A stretch of 64,000 bases of DNA from Pseudoalteromonas spongiae UST010723-006 (GTDB taxonomy: Bacteria > Pseudomonadota > Gammaproteobacteria > Enterobacterales > Alteromonadaceae). Under the pieces are notes generated by a model, which worked only from the letters and a program-made list of their open reading frames with translations, was not told where the DNA came from and did not search any database. Below are positions 36,978 to 46,766 of the stretch, one piece after another (position 1 is the first letter of the stretch; every line of letters begins with the position of its first letter). The stretch lies in contig NZ_CP011039.1 in the NCBI RefSeq assembly GCF_000238255.3, forward strand, positions 3,025,001 to 3,089,000, given 5' to 3'. Both the position numbers and the translations under genes were made by a program.

Positions 36978-37384
36978 AAAGATGAACTAGATCATTTAAC
37001 ACTTAATTAGCGCTAGCTGTTAGCAACAAAATAGCTGACAATAGCGCTTGGTATAAATGGATTTAAATTATGGTGCTAAGATCAGGAGATCGTTACAACC
37101 ATAAGTCTTCAAGGAACCAAGTCCACTCATGTTCTTAGAGCATATGAGTGAGCTTATTGATCGAGAGTGTAACTCTCCCTCCTCAATTGTTCTGGGATTA
37201 CTTTTATACCTATTCACTTAAGTAGATGAACATCCTAGCGAACTAAATATCATGCTAACTGCGTTAGAATTTATCAATGTAGAACAACTACATAAGAAAT
37301 TTTCCGCCTTGTTACCATTTCATTTATCCAGCGCTACCCCTGATCACATACTTAACGGAATTGGTATTATATTTGGAGAAAAGT
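36978..37384 (+). promoter_or_regulatory. Long structured leader region upstream of deoC
   Basis: A 407-base stretch without a convincing gene. A long hairpin lies at 37009-37048 (AGCGCTA/TAGCGCT outer, TGTTAGC/GCTGACA inner). A possible extended -10, TG-G-TATAAA, is at 37049-37057, then two more hairpins, 37124-37150 (CACTCAT/ATGAGTG) and 37163-37177 (GAGAGT/ACTCTC). If that promoter is real, deoC has a leader of about 320 bases. An overlapping 75-codon frame from 37252 has no ribosome site. Confidence 0.4.
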
Positions 37385-38164
37385 ATGACCTTAAACACCC
37401 AATTAGATTTAACAGCCGCGGCAAAAATTACCCTACAATGCATGGACTTAACCAGCTTAACTGGCTCGGAAAGCAATGACGAAATAAGTGCCCTTTGTCA
37501 GCAAGCAAACAATAGCGCAGGCCATACCGCAGCTATTTGCATTTACCCACAATACATTGAATTTGCTAAAACACAGCTCAATTCAGATGTGAAAATTGCA
37601 ACAGTAACCAACTTTCCACATGGCGAAAAAAACATTGATAAAGCCGTGTCAGAGACCAAGCAAGCTGTAAGCTTAGGTGCCGATGAAGTGGATGTTGTAT
37701 TTCCTTACCGCACACTTATTGACGGCGACGAAACGCTTGGATTTGAACTTGTAAAACAATGCAAAGTTGTCTGTGGTGACACTGTTTTATTAAAAGTGAT
37801 CATTGAATCTGGCGAGCTAAAAAGCGACGAGCTTATTGCGAGTGCATCACGCATTGCTATTGATGCAGGCGCCGATTTTATTAAAACAAGTACGGGTAAA
37901 GTGCCCGTAAATGCCACATTAAATGCGGCAAAAATCATGTTAGAAACAATTAAAGAAAGTGGCAAACAAGTTGGCTTTAAAGCCGCTGGCGGTGTACGCA
38001 CAGTGACGGATGCCAAACAATACATTGAACTTGCCGCCAGTATTTTTGACCTTGATTGGGTTAACCCTGCAAACTTCCGTTTTGGTGCATCAGGCTTATT
38101 AGGTGATGTAAAAACCGTATTGCAAATCAATACCGCAACAGATTCAACACAAGGAGACTATTAA
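37385..38164 (+). CDS. deoC: Deoxyribose-phosphate aldolase
   Basis: A 259-residue aldolase in the E. coli class. The Schiff-base lysine is Lys 167 in [11 protein letters not shown], and the second lysine lies in [13 protein letters not shown] (199); ICIYPQY and TVTNFPHG are also kept. The start ATG 37385 follows GGAGAAAAGT; a longer frame from 37361 adds a non-family N-terminus. It cleaves deoxyribose-5-phosphate to acetaldehyde and glyceraldehyde-3-phosphate in nucleoside salvage. The stop overlaps the deoD start by one base (TAATG), so the two are translationally coupled. deoA and deoB are not next to it. Confidence 0.97.
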   Translation: MTLNTQLDLTAAAKITLQCMDLTSLTGSESNDEISALCQQANNSAGHTAAICIYPQYIEFAKTQLNSDVKIATVTNFPHGEKNIDKAVSETKQAVSLGADEVDVVFPYRTLIDGDETLGFELVKQCKVVCGDTVLLKVIIESGELKSDELIASASRIAIDAGADFIKTSTGKVPVNATLNAAKIMLETIKESGKQVGFKAAGGVRTVTDAKQYIELAASIFDLDWVNPANFRFGASGLLGDVKTVLQINTATDSTQGDY

Positions 38165-38901
38165 TGGTCTCATTTGATCAAATTGAATTTGCAGCTACGC
38201 CGCACCTCAATGCAAAACAAAATGACTTTGCCGAAACCATTTTACTACCGGGCGATCCACTGCGTGCCAAATATATTGCCGAGCATTTTCTTGATGATGC
38301 TGTGTTAGTCAACGATGTACGTAATATGCTCGGCTATACAGGCTATTTTCAAGGTAAGCGAATTTCGGTTATGGGCTCTGGCATGGGCATCCCAAGTTGC
38401 TCAATTTATGCAAAAGAACTAATCACAGAATATGGTGTAAAAAACCTGATCCGCGTAGGCAGTTGTGGCGCGGTATCAAATCAAGTAGCACTACGAGACA
38501 TCGTTATTGCCATGGGTGCCTGTACTGACTCAAAAGTTAATCGCATGCGCTTTAAAGGCCACGACTTTGCCGCAATTGCTGATTTTAACTTGCTGAACGT
38601 TTGTTTAGCACAAGCGAGTAAAACACAGTTACCAGTTAAAGTAGGCAATGTGTTTTCATCTGACCTATTCTATACACCGCAACCAGAAATGTTCGAGCTA
38701 ATGGATAAAATGGGCATTTTAGGTGTCGAAATGGAAGCCGCGGGCCTTTACGGTGTTGCCGCAGAGTTCGGTGCAAATGCGTTAACCATTTTAACGGTTT
38801 CGGATCATATTACGCACGATACTCACCTAAGTAGTGAAGAAAGACAAACTTCCTTTGCTGAAATGATTACCTTGGCGTTACAAACAACCGCCAATTTATG
38901 A
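38164..38901 (+). CDS. deoD: Purine nucleoside phosphorylase, hexameric type
   Basis: A 245-residue Deo[37 protein letters not shown] and [12 protein letters not shown] are the nucleoside and phosphate pocket motifs, with the [16 protein letters not shown] end. It phosphorolyses purine (deoxy)nucleosides, giving deoxyribose-1-phosphate for the pathway ending at DeoC. AAGGAGA lies at the deoC end as its ribosome site. A hairpin follows the stop codon. Confidence 0.96.
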   Translation: MVSFDQIEFAATPHLNAKQNDFAETILLPGDPLRAKYIAEHFLDDAVLVNDVRNMLGYTGYFQGKRISVMGSGMGIPSCSIYAKELITEYGVKNLIRVGSCGAVSNQVALRDIVIAMGACTDSKVNRMRFKGHDFAAIADFNLLNVCLAQASKTQLPVKVGNVFSSDLFYTPQPEMFELMDKMGILGVEMEAAGLYGVAAEFGANALTILTVSDHITHDTHLSSEERQTSFAEMITLALQTTANL

Positions 38902-38909
38902 TTAAATAC

Positions 38910-38942
38910 AGGGCTTACAAGGGTCAAATGACCCTCAGCCCT
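38910..38942 (+). terminator. Two-tier hairpin after deoD, possible partial terminator
   Basis: Outer AGGGCT/AGCCCT encloses inner AGGGTC/GACCCT. No proper T-run follows (TTACTTATT), so it may be leaky or only stabilise deoCD RNA ahead of the symporter gene. Confidence 0.5.
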
Positions 38943-38959
38943 TACTTATTTGTGGATCA

Positions 38960-41134
38960 ATGAAGAAACTTATCGACTTTTTTGCGACTAAAAACCTCAT
39001 GCTGTGGGCACTAATTGGCGGTGTCATTTTCGGTCTTATTTTTGGTGAACGGTTGGCGTTTTTACAGCCAGTTGGCAATGGCTTTATTAAGCTAATGCAA
39101 ATTACAATTTTCCCGTATATTGTGGTTTCGCTGGTTGTTGGTCTTGGTAAGTTCGAACCCGATCAAGTACGCTCTATTTTACTTAAAGCGGCAACCGTCA
39201 TGCTGTCGTTATGGGGGATTGGCTTATTTGTTATTTGGTGTTTTGCTTTTACATTACCTAAACACGATGCCGGTACTTTCTTTTCTACCGCGCTAATTTC
39301 CGCCAAGCAAGAAATCGATTTTGTAGCTCGTTATATCCCCTCTAACCCTTTTGCATCAATGGCTGAAGGCAATGTGCCCGCGTTAGTAATTTTTTGTATT
39401 GCTCTGGGCATGGCGTTAATGGGCAATGTGCGTAAAAGCAGTTTACTCAATATATTAGATGTTGTTGGTGAAGGGCTTTCTGTTATTTCAAAGAAAATCG
39501 TTAAGATTTTTCCAATTGGTATTTTCGCTATTACCGCAAGTTCAGCAGGCACTATGAGTGTTGACCAGCTTAGTACGTTGCAAGTGTATCTTGTGTTGGT
39601 AATTTTACTTGGCCTGTTTCTGATGTTTGTTTTGCTACCTATGCTGGTCGCGGCGCTTACACCGGTGAAATATCATGAGCTAATTGATGTTGCACGCAAT
39701 GCGTTAATCGCTGCATTTACCACAGGTAATGTATTTATTACCTTACCCGTGATCACCGAAGGCATTAAAAGCTATATGCATAAAAACAATATTGCCGATG
39801 CCAATTCAGATCACATTGCCGAAGTGCTGGTACCAATTGCCTTTACGTTCCCGAGCTTAGGTAAGCTTACCACGCTCATTTTTGTATTATTTGCAGCATG
39901 GCTTACAGGCCATGAAGCAACCCTTGCTGATGTACCAAATATCACCATCAGCGCATTGTTCAGCTACTTTGCCAATGTACATATCGCAATTCCATACATG
40001 CTGGAAACCGTGCGCGTGCCAGCTGATACCTATCAGCTGTATTTGGCAATGTCAGTGATCAGCGCCAAATTTGTATCTCCAACTACTGTGGTCTATATCG
40101 TAGCTGTCACTTTTTTAAGTATTTTCTATGTGCGCAAGCAACTGAGTTATAAGCGTGCAAAAAGCATTTTATATTTTTCATTAATTGGGGGGTTATTACC
40201 CGCCTGCATGCTCGCGGCCTACACAGTTAACTCACAACTATTGAAAAGCTCACATGCCGCGGATGATATTATTGCCAACATGGTGGTAAGTGACAAAGTG
40301 CCTGAGCATGTACTAAATCATGTGCCAAAGGCATATGAAGATGGCAAGTTATCGCTTACCAATATAAGTGTAATTAAAAAACGTAATTTATTGCGCGTTG
40401 GTTACATTGCCGACAACGTACCGTTTAGCTATTTTAATCACAACAATGAGCTCGTTGGCTTTGATATTAGCTTGGCACATAAACTTGCCGAAGACTTGGG
40501 CGTACAGGTGGAGTTTATTCCATTTAAAAAGCCACAACTGGTGGAATACCTCAATAAAGGGTACTTTGATATTGCCATGTCGGGGCTGGAAATTAACCTA
40601 GATGATATCGAAAAGGTCTTGTTTACCGATCCGGTGCTTGAGCTCAAGCTTGCCTTAGTGACCCTTGACCATCGCAGTAAAGAGTTTCAAACCTTAGAAG
40701 CGCTGCAAGCCCATGAATCCCTTAACTTTGCCACCATAGAATACCAAGCGTTACTCGGTAAAGAATTTGAACGCAACAAACATTACACGCTTACCAATAT
40801 TGCTAGCTATCGTGATTTTTTTGCCAACCCAGATAAGTACGATGCCTTGTTAATTAGCGCTGAAGCAGGCTTTGCTTGGACCATGTTTTATCCAGACTTT
40901 GGCGTTGTCGTTCCCGAGGGTTCAAAAGCGAAATACCCTACAGGATTTGCGGTTGCTAAACGTCACGATGACTTGGCAAATTACCTTAACTCGTGGCTCG
41001 ATATTCGCCGTGCTAGTGGCAGAGTGCAAGAGGTCTACGACTACTGGATTTTAGGTAAAGGCAGTAAACCCTACGTGCGTCGCTGGTCTGTTATTGATGA
41101 TATAATTCTTGAGAAATCAGATATTAAAGACTAG
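38960..41134 (+). CDS. Dicarboxylate/amino-acid:cation symporter fused to a type 3 solute-binding domain
   Basis: A 724-residue fusion. Residues 1-about 400 have the multi-span layout of the DAACS (glutamate/dicarboxylate:Na/H symporter) family: LMQITIFPYIVVSLVVGLG, AAFTTGNVFITLPVI and FTFPSLGKLTTLIFV in the substrate and cation region. Another membrane segment (SLIGGLLPACMLAAYTV, about 412-430) leads to residues 475-705, a periplasmic-binding-protein family 3 domain (LRVGYIADNVPFSYFNHNNE, GFDISLAHKLAEDLGV, YFDIAMSGLEI). The receptor may deliver ligand to its own transporter. It could form a transcript with deoCD, 58 bases upstream. Confidence 0.88.
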   Translation: MKKLIDFFATKNLMLWALIGGVIFGLIFGERLAFLQPVGNGFIKLMQITIFPYIVVSLVVGLGKFEPDQVRSILLKAATVMLSLWGIGLFVIWCFAFTLPKHDAGTFFSTALISAKQEIDFVARYIPSNPFASMAEGNVPALVIFCIALGMALMGNVRKSSLLNILDVVGEGLSVISKKIVKIFPIGIFAITASSAGTMSVDQLSTLQVYLVLVILLGLFLMFVLLPMLVAALTPVKYHELIDVARNALIAAFTTGNVFITLPVITEGIKSYMHKNNIADANSDHIAEVLVPIAFTFPSLGKLTTLIFVLFAAWLTGHEATLADVPNITISALFSYFANVHIAIPYMLETVRVPADTYQLYLAMSVISAKFVSPTTVVYIVAVTFLSIFYVRKQLSYKRAKSILYFSLIGGLLPACMLAAYTVNSQLLKSSHAADDIIANMVVSDKVPEHVLNHVPKAYEDGKLSLTNISVIKKRNLLRVGYIADNVPFSYFNHNNELVGFDISLAHKLAEDLGVQVEFIPFKKPQLVEYLNKGYFDIAMSGLEINLDDIEKVLFTDPVLELKLALVTLDHRSKEFQTLEALQAHESLNFATIEYQALLGKEFERNKHYTLTNIASYRDFFANPDKYDALLISAEAGFAWTMFYPDFGVVVPEGSKAKYPTGFAVAKRHDDLANYLNSWLDIRRASGRVQEVYDYWILGKGSKPYVRRWSVIDDIILEKSDIKD

Positions 41135-41220
41135 TTTATATATTAATTGCACTGATTTTATGAACAATCGCATAATAAGTAAAATTGGTATAACAACAAT
41201 AAAACGCGTTTAGGACAGCC

Positions 41221-41706
41221 ATGAATATTACCATTATGGGTAGCATCGCCCTTGCAGTATTCGCCATGATTTTTCTCTATGTGCGGGGTGAGAACTTTAA
41301 GCGCCAAGCGAGGCAGCTATCCAGTTCACTTGATGGGGCTAACCGCGAAACAAAATACCTAAGTGAAATCGTTATTGAGCTGGCGAAAGAAGAACAAAAA
41401 CTACTGCGCGAACGCTTTATTAAAGTACAGCGTTTAGGCTCACCTAAAGTTGAACTGTTACGCTTTAGTGGATTACTTGTCGAAGCATCTGAAAGTGTGA
41501 TTAGCGATTCAGCATTAGGCCATAAATCGGTGCAACAAGCCTTCAAACATTATGTAGCCAATTACACCCCTGTTGCTTTTGAAGAGTTTAATAGCTTTAT
41601 TTTGCAACAAGACACACAGGTCAGACAGCTTTGGACAAAAAACAATATCCACAGCTATCTCGATTTGTGTAAAGTATGTATTGAAGATTTAGAGCGCGCT
41701 AGCTAA
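41221..41706 (+). CDS. Membrane-anchored coiled-coil hypothetical protein
   Basis: A 161-residue protein with an N-terminal membrane segment (TIMGSIALAVFAMIFLYV), then a charged helical stretch (KRQARQLSSSLDGANRETKY and EIVIELAKEEQKLLRERF) and a more globular end (LLRFSGLLVEASESVISDSA). I do not recognise a family. It follows the symporter-binding protein fusion by 86 bases and may share its transcript. Confidence 0.7.
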   Translation: MNITIMGSIALAVFAMIFLYVRGENFKRQARQLSSSLDGANRETKYLSEIVIELAKEEQKLLRERFIKVQRLGSPKVELLRFSGLLVEASESVISDSALGHKSVQQAFKHYVANYTPVAFEEFNSFILQQDTQVRQLWTKNNIHSYLDLCKVCIEDLERAS

Positions 41707-41715
41707 TCTACGCGA

Positions 41716-42648
41716 TTATTGACACAAACCTTGCTCATCACACAGCTGCTGCGCTTTGCTATGTCCTTGCTTAGCCGACAACGTTAACCAGTGCCCAGCT
41801 TGTACCCTGTTTTTATCTGTTCCTTCACCGGCTAAATACATTTTTGCCAGATTATACTGTCCCCAACTATCGCCTTGATCTGCTGCTTCACTAAAATATT
41901 CAAACGCTGTCGAAAAATCCTTTTCCTGATAGGCGGCAATGCCTTCTTGATTTGCTTTATTCAATTTAAAGCCTGCATATAAGGGCTTTGGATTGCTCGG
42001 CATAACAACAAAACCACCGAACAGTTTTAGATCTTTAGGTCGGTAAGCTGCATAGATGGTGTTATCGTCGTAAAAATCTTTTATTTGCTGCTGGCTAAAA
42101 GTCTGACTTTCACTAAAAAAATAGCCCTTTTGCACAAAATTGTCACTGCGCGCCGACAGTTTAAGGTCGCGCTCACGACTGTAGTTATAGCGACCGAGTT
42201 TTAAGGTGACCATATTATTTTCAGTTGCAACCACTTTAGCCGCGACAACTCGCTTTTGATAATATTCCTCTTTTAAAAACTTACTGTAATCAATAAAAAA
42301 GAAATCATTTATCTGCGGCTGGTTAACGATGTTTATTTCAATATTCTGTGCTTTAGTATGCTGCTGCCAAAGCCAATTCAGCATCAAAATGATTAATACA
42401 GTACCAATAAATTTGGTTAACACGTGAAATATCGGCACTTTCGAATATTGACTATTTTCAGGCACATTTTTAGCGCTACAATTGGCGCAATATGAAGCGC
42501 GCTCTAACGCAAATGGAAATAACGGAATTAAACCAAAACGAACAAACTTTAATTGTGTATGTGCTGTAACCGCGACTTGGTGACATTGACTACATTGAAT
42601 ATATTGCGGGTGTTCAAATGCTTGGTTTTTTATATTAAAAAATAGCAT
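41716..42648 (-). CDS. Zinc-ribbon, single-span, Sel1-repeat protein
   Basis: A 310-residue protein with an N-terminal Cys4 zinc-ribbon-like motif (C19/C22 in QCSQC-H, C54/C57 in YCANC), a membrane segment about residues 75-95 (TKFIGTVLIILMLNWLW), a middle domain with basic strands, and C-terminal Sel1-like helical repeats from about 235 (FEYFSEAADQGDSWGQYNLA, KMYLAGEGTDKNRVQAGHWL). Sel1 repeats bind proteins. The topology would put zinc ribbon and repeats on opposite sides of the inner membrane. Function unknown. It converges on the gene at 41221 with a ten-base gap. Confidence 0.7.
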   Translation of the reverse strand: MLFFNIKNQAFEHPQYIQCSQCHQVAVTAHTQLKFVRFGLIPLFPFALERASYCANCSAKNVPENSQYSKVPIFHVLTKFIGTVLIILMLNWLWQQHTKAQNIEINIVNQPQINDFFFIDYSKFLKEEYYQKRVVAAKVVATENNMVTLKLGRYNYSRERDLKLSARSDNFVQKGYFFSESQTFSQQQIKDFYDDNTIYAAYRPKDLKLFGGFVVMPSNPKPLYAGFKLNKANQEGIAAYQEKDFSTAFEYFSEAADQGDSWGQYNLAKMYLAGEGTDKNRVQAGHWLTLSAKQGHSKAQQLCDEQGLCQ

Positions 42649-42806
42649 GTACAGTCCGTTGTTTTGGTTAATTTACGTTCTTTTTTACTGTAACTAGGCA
42701 AACAAAACAACCACTAAAATATTTTCTTACAACTAACAACTGTATAAAGAACATGTGTTTACAAAATCTTAACAGCGATACTTAATTCTCTTTGGCTAAT
42801 AAAATA

Positions 42807-42830
42807 AAAAGGCTCTCAAATGAGAGCCCT
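42807..42830 (-). terminator. Intrinsic terminator of the aldehyde dehydrogenase gene
   Basis: GGCTCTCA/TGAGAGCC hairpin; on the minus strand it is followed by a T-rich tract (TTTTTATT). Confidence 0.7.
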
Positions 42831-42859
42831 AATTGCTTAGGAATAATTAAAAAGGGGAA

Positions 42860-44380
42860 TTAAAAGAAACCTAAAGGACTATCGCTATAGCTTACCAACA
42901 AGTTTTTAGTATTTTGATAGTGTTCAAGCATCATTTTATGAGTTTCACGACCTACACCTGATTTTTTGTAACCACCAAATGCCGCATGCGCTGGGTAATG
43001 ATGATAACAATTAGTCCAAACACGTCCTGCTTCAATTCCACGCCCCATGCGATACGCAAGATTCATATTTTTAGTCCAAAGTCCTGCACCTAAACCAAAC
43101 TCAGTGTCGTTAGCAATTGCTAGCGCCTCAGCTTCGTCTTTAAAGGTTGCAACACTGACAACAGGACCAAAAATCTCATCGCGGAAAATGCGCATTTGGT
43201 TGTTACCTTTAAACAAGGTTGGTTGAATATAATAACCGCCGCCTAGCTCTTCAGATACTTGCTCAACACCACCACCCGTTAAGAGCTCTGCGCCTTCGTC
43301 TTTACCAATCGCTAGGTAACTAAGTATTTTATCAAACTGTTCTTGCGATGCTTGCGCACCAACCATAGTATCTGTATCAAGCGGATTACCGCGCTTAATT
43401 TGTTTAGTGCGATCAATAACACGCGCAATAAACTCATCATAAATGTCTTCCTGCACCAAGAGACGAGATGGGCATGTACACACTTCACCTTGGTTGAAAA
43501 ACGCCAACACAGCCCCTTCAACACACTTGCTAATATATTCTTCATCTTGCTGCATAATGTCTGAAAAATATATATTCGGTGACTTACCGCCAAGTTCAAC
43601 GGTGGATGGAATAATGTTTTCTGCGGCGCATTTTAAAATATGCGCACCAACTGGCGTCGATCCCGTAAACGCAATTTTTGCAATACGTGTACTGGTTGCA
43701 AGTGCTTGTCCAGCTTCGGCGCCAAAACCATTAACCACATTCAATACACCTGCTGGCAATAAATCACCGATGACTTCCATCAGCTTAAGAATTGATACAG
43801 GAGTTTGCTCCGCTGGTTTTAAGATAACGCAATTACCAGCCACAAGTGCTGGCGCTAATTTCCAAGCCGCCATTAATAATGGAAAGTTCCATGGGATAAT
43901 TTGGCCAACAACGCCTAAAGGCTCATGAAAGTGATACGCCACCGTACCATTATCTATTTCACCAATTGAGCCTTCTTGTGCGCGAATACAGCCAGCATAG
44001 TAGCGGAAGTGATCAACACACAGTGGTAGGTCAGCAGCAAGTGTTTCGCGCACTGCTTTACCATTATCCCATGTTTCTGCAACTGCCAACATTTCAAGAT
44101 TCTGCTCAATACGGTCGGCTATTTTTAATAGCAAGTTACTACGTTCTGTTACCGATGTTTGTGCCCATGCATCTTTTGCCTTATGCGCTGCGTCGAGGGC
44201 TAATTCAATATCTTTACCGTTAGAGCGAGGTATACGACAAATGACTTCTCCTGTTACCGGTGTTGTATTGTCGAAATACTTGCCGTCAACAGGAGCAACC
44301 CACTCACCACCAATATAGTTTTCATACTGCTCATTAAACTGTACTTTGGCATCTGCATGCCCTGGATTTGCGTAAATCAT
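42860..44380 (-). CDS. NAD(P)-dependent aldehyde dehydrogenase
   Basis: A 506-residue enzyme of the AldB/ExaC class. [10 protein letters not shown] and AFTGSTPVG are the cofactor motifs, [12 protein letters not shown] bears the general-base Glu, and [14 protein letters not shown] bears the catalytic Cys. [12 protein letters not shown] and [19 protein letters not shown] close the fold. Start set at MIYANPG because AAAGGAAACAAA precedes it; a longer reading adds 14 unlikely residues. It is divergent from an AraC activator with a 167-base intergenic region, a classic regulator-target pair. Likely oxidises acetaldehyde or other alcohol-derived aldehydes. Confidence 0.94.
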   Translation of the reverse strand: MIYANPGHADAKVQFNEQYENYIGGEWVAPVDGKYFDNTTPVTGEVICRIPRSNGKDIELALDAAHKAKDAWAQTSVTERSNLLLKIADRIEQNLEMLAVAETWDNGKAVRETLAADLPLCVDHFRYYAGCIRAQEGSIGEIDNGTVAYHFHEPLGVVGQIIPWNFPLLMAAWKLAPALVAGNCVILKPAEQTPVSILKLMEVIGDLLPAGVLNVVNGFGAEAGQALATSTRIAKIAFTGSTPVGAHILKCAAENIIPSTVELGGKSPNIYFSDIMQQDEEYISKCVEGAVLAFFNQGEVCTCPSRLLVQEDIYDEFIARVIDRTKQIKRGNPLDTDTMVGAQASQEQFDKILSYLAIGKDEGAELLTGGGVEQVSEELGGGYYIQPTLFKGNNQMRIFRDEIFGPVVSVATFKDEAEALAIANDTEFGLGAGLWTKNMNLAYRMGRGIEAGRVWTNCYHHYPAHAAFGGYKKSGVGRETHKMMLEHYQNTKNLLVSYSDSPLGFF

Positions 44381-44547
44381 TTTGTTTCCTTTATGTGTGT
44401 TGTTATTAGAAGCTTTCTTCAACTTGAATAAGTGCTTCCTCAGACTAGTACTTCAAAATAATTGTTGCTTGACTCTGCATCCAAATAACTTGACTGAGAG
44501 TGCACAATTTAGCCATTATGAATCTCTACAAGTTTGGAGGAGCAGGT

Positions 44548-45426
44548 ATGTTGTTACAGGAAAAACGCAGTAAAGTTAGCACCTTAATTGATAATCGAGC
44601 TGCATTTAATAGCGACCATGTACAACTGTGTGTTTACGATACCTATCAAGCTTGTGAGCGCATTCCATTTCATGCTGAACAATTAATGTTTTGTGCTATG
44701 CATACCGGTAAAAAAGTAATGCATCATAACAGCCTGCAACGAGGACAAGAATTTTTACCGGGACAAAGCTTTATTATTGCCGGAGGTGAACACGTTGAAA
44801 TTGACTTTCCTGAGGCACATTTAAGCGCTCCGACATCATGTCTAACCATTGAAGTTGACAGTAAAAAAGTGCAGGAAGTAGCAGAGAGAATGCGATTAGA
44901 GCAAGCCTATTACAATGAGCAAAGCGCTACACTGCAGTTGAGCAATAACCCGTTTACTCAACAGCTTTATCAACGATTAGTTGACACCTTTAGCGAAAAC
45001 CAGCAAGACCGAGAGGTGCTGATCGATCTTGGTATTAGTGAGTTGCTCGTACGCATGCTGCAAGATCGATCGCGCGAATTGGTGTTGCAGCATTGCAATC
45101 ACAAAATTGGCCATAACGGATTGCAATCGGCCATTAGCTTTATAAAACAAAATTTAACTAAGCCAATCTCAATTGAAATGTTATGTAAAAGTGCAGGTAT
45201 GGGACGCAGTAAGTTATTTTTAGAATTTAAGCGCCAATTAGGCTGCACACCACAAGCTTTTATTGTTGAACAAAAGCTAACAGCGGCTGCAGCAAAACTT
45301 AAACAAGGAACTGCTGTTACTCAGGTATGCTACGACTACGGATTTAGCGAATTAAGCTACTTTAGCCGCCGATTTAAAAAAACATTTGGCTGCAGCCCAA
45401 GAACCTACCAAAACCAAACAGTTTAA
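44548..45426 (+). CDS. AraC-family transcription activator
   Basis: A 292-residue regulator with the start at 44548, where TTGGAGGAGC stands eight bases upstream (alternatives at 44500 and 44518 lack it). Residues 1-175 form a ligand-binding cupin-type domain, and 180-290 the two helix-turn-helix motifs: ISIEMLCKSAGMGRSKLFLE and QVCYDYGFSELSYFSRRFKK, with FGCSPRTY at the end. It is divergent from the aldehyde dehydrogenase and probably controls it, as in ethanol or aldehyde utilisation systems. Confidence 0.9.
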   Translation: MLLQEKRSKVSTLIDNRAAFNSDHVQLCVYDTYQACERIPFHAEQLMFCAMHTGKKVMHHNSLQRGQEFLPGQSFIIAGGEHVEIDFPEAHLSAPTSCLTIEVDSKKVQEVAERMRLEQAYYNEQSATLQLSNNPFTQQLYQRLVDTFSENQQDREVLIDLGISELLVRMLQDRSRELVLQHCNHKIGHNGLQSAISFIKQNLTKPISIEMLCKSAGMGRSKLFLEFKRQLGCTPQAFIVEQKLTAAAAKLKQGTAVTQVCYDYGFSELSYFSRRFKKTFGCSPRTYQNQTV

Positions 45427-45456
45427 ATTTTTTCATCTATTAATTACTTAAATAGA

Positions 45457-45484
45457 TTGAAAAAACACCGCAGCTCTGTATTAT
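45457..45484 (+). promoter_or_regulatory. Sigma-70-like promoter of the LipL32-family gene
   Basis: TTGAAA, 16 bases, TATTAT sits about 40 bases before the start codon and ahead of a GAAAAGGAAA ribosome site. It agrees with the highly biased codon use of the gene. Confidence 0.6.
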
Positions 45485-45524
45485 AGCCCGCGATTTTATA
45501 ACACGGAATGAAAAGGAAATTTCA

Positions 45525-46202
45525 ATGTTAAAAAAAGCACTTCTTGCTGCTTCTTCAGCTCTAGCTCTAACTGCATGTATGTCTGGTACTGGTCCTGCTC
45601 TTAAAAGCTCTGTAACACAAGGTGTTGCGGGTGTTGAAGCACGTCTACCATATGCTAACTACACGAACTACTTTGGTTATGTTGACGCATCTGTAAAACC
45701 AGAAGGTAAATACAAAAACAAAGACGCTTACTACCTATACGCTTGGGTACCAGCGGCAGTAGATGAAATTGGTGTATCTATGGTTTCACCAGCAACATCA
45801 ACGCCTTCTGATAGCGACTTCGTAAACGTAAACTACACAAATAACTTCGAAAATGATTCTAAAACATATTTCGATACTTACATTGTGTTAGATCGCATGG
45901 ACATTATTGACCCAGCGAAAATCAAAAACGGCGGTAAGTCACTACAAACTCTGACTTACAATGACGACAGCAGCGAACTACCTCAAAATCCAGGTGGTCA
46001 AAGCTACAACTCTCTACTGCGTCAAACTTCAGATATCAACAACCCAACAAAAGCACTTGTTCGTGGTGTATATCGCATCTCTTTCACTTCATTCCGCTCA
46101 GCGATTGAAGGTTCTTTTGAAGCTACTGTTGGTACAAACGTACCAGGCGTTAAAATTGCAGCTTCTTTAGATGAACTACATAACCTAGTAAACGAAGGTT
46201 AA
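45525..46202 (+). CDS. LipL32-family surface lipoprotein
   Basis: A 225-residue lipoprotein (signal MLKKALLAASSALALTA, lipid Cys 18) with clear resemblance to leptospiral LipL32 over the whole mature domain: LPYANYTNYFGYV, KDAYYLYAWVPAAVDEIGVS, TYFDTYIVLDRMD, YNSLL and VRGVYRISFTSFRSAIEGSF match LipL32 blocks in order. The calcium-binding acidic loop is present in shorter form (NDDSSELPQNPG). LipL32 is the most abundant Leptospira outer-membrane protein, binds matrix proteins, and an orthologue has been described in Pseudoalteromonas tunicata. Codons favour GGT, AAC, TAC and CGT, so it is highly expressed. Its role here is unknown; surface attachment is a guess. Confidence 0.92.
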   Translation: MLKKALLAASSALALTACMSGTGPALKSSVTQGVAGVEARLPYANYTNYFGYVDASVKPEGKYKNKDAYYLYAWVPAAVDEIGVSMVSPATSTPSDSDFVNVNYTNNFENDSKTYFDTYIVLDRMDIIDPAKIKNGGKSLQTLTYNDDSSELPQNPGGQSYNSLLRQTSDINNPTKALVRGVYRISFTSFRSAIEGSFEATVGTNVPGVKIAASLDELHNLVNEG

Positions 46203-46210
46203 TTAGTTTC

Positions 46211-46258
46211 GAGCTCGACCCTATACCAATCGGTATAAGTCGAGCTCACTTTCCTTTT
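46211..46258 (+). terminator. Terminator of the LipL32-family gene
   Basis: GAGCTCGAC/GTCGAGCTC outer and TATACC/GGTATA inner stems, followed by a C/T-rich tract with TCCTTTT. Confidence 0.75.
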
Positions 46259-46346
46259 ATCCTGTTTGTTACCCTTCTATCATTCTTCCTATTTCTTAAT
46301 TCCGTATTCCCCTTACTCTAGCCACAAGCAAAACAGGAGTAAGAAA

Positions 46347-46664
46347 ATGATTATTACCAATACCGAACAAGTCGCTAACTATCAAATTACGCAATCTCTA
46401 GGCTTAGTAACAGGTAATGTTGTACGCTCTAAACACGTAGGCCGTGACATTATGGCAAGTCTTAAAACTATCGTTGGTGGCGAGATTAGAGGCTACACGG
46501 AAATGATGACAGATGCCCGCTCAGTCGCTCAAGCACGAATGACAGAAGAAGCCCAGCGCTTAGGTGCAGACGCCGTGATTAATGTACGCTTTACCACAAG
46601 CGCTGTTGCCGCGGGCATGTCGGAGATCCTCGCTTACGGCACAGCTGTCAAAATCTCTAGATAA
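46347..46664 (+). CDS. ybjQ: YbjQ family heavy-metal-binding-domain protein
   Basis: A 105-residue cytoplasmic protein of the YbjQ/UPF0145 family: SLGLVTGNVVRSKHVGRDIM, GGEIRGYTEMM, RLGADAVINVRF and LAYGTAV are diagnostic. It begins at MIITNTE behind an AGGAGT ribosome site; the longer frame adds 27 non-family residues. Function is unclear in spite of the historic heavy-metal label. It is transcribed alone between the LipL32-like gene and rraA. Confidence 0.92.
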   Translation: MIITNTEQVANYQITQSLGLVTGNVVRSKHVGRDIMASLKTIVGGEIRGYTEMMTDARSVAQARMTEEAQRLGADAVINVRFTTSAVAAGMSEILAYGTAVKISR

Positions 46665-46766
46665 TGAGTTATTTCAGCTAGAAATGTCAGTTATTGACGA
46701 GATAAATTTTTTACACATTCCAAGCAGTGCTTTAATTTATTTACTACAAAATAAATGGCACTGCTT

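Noticed and set aside
37252..37479. 75-codon frame across the deoC start
   Set aside because: No ribosome site, overlaps deoC in another frame, and its end is plainly a shadow of deoC.
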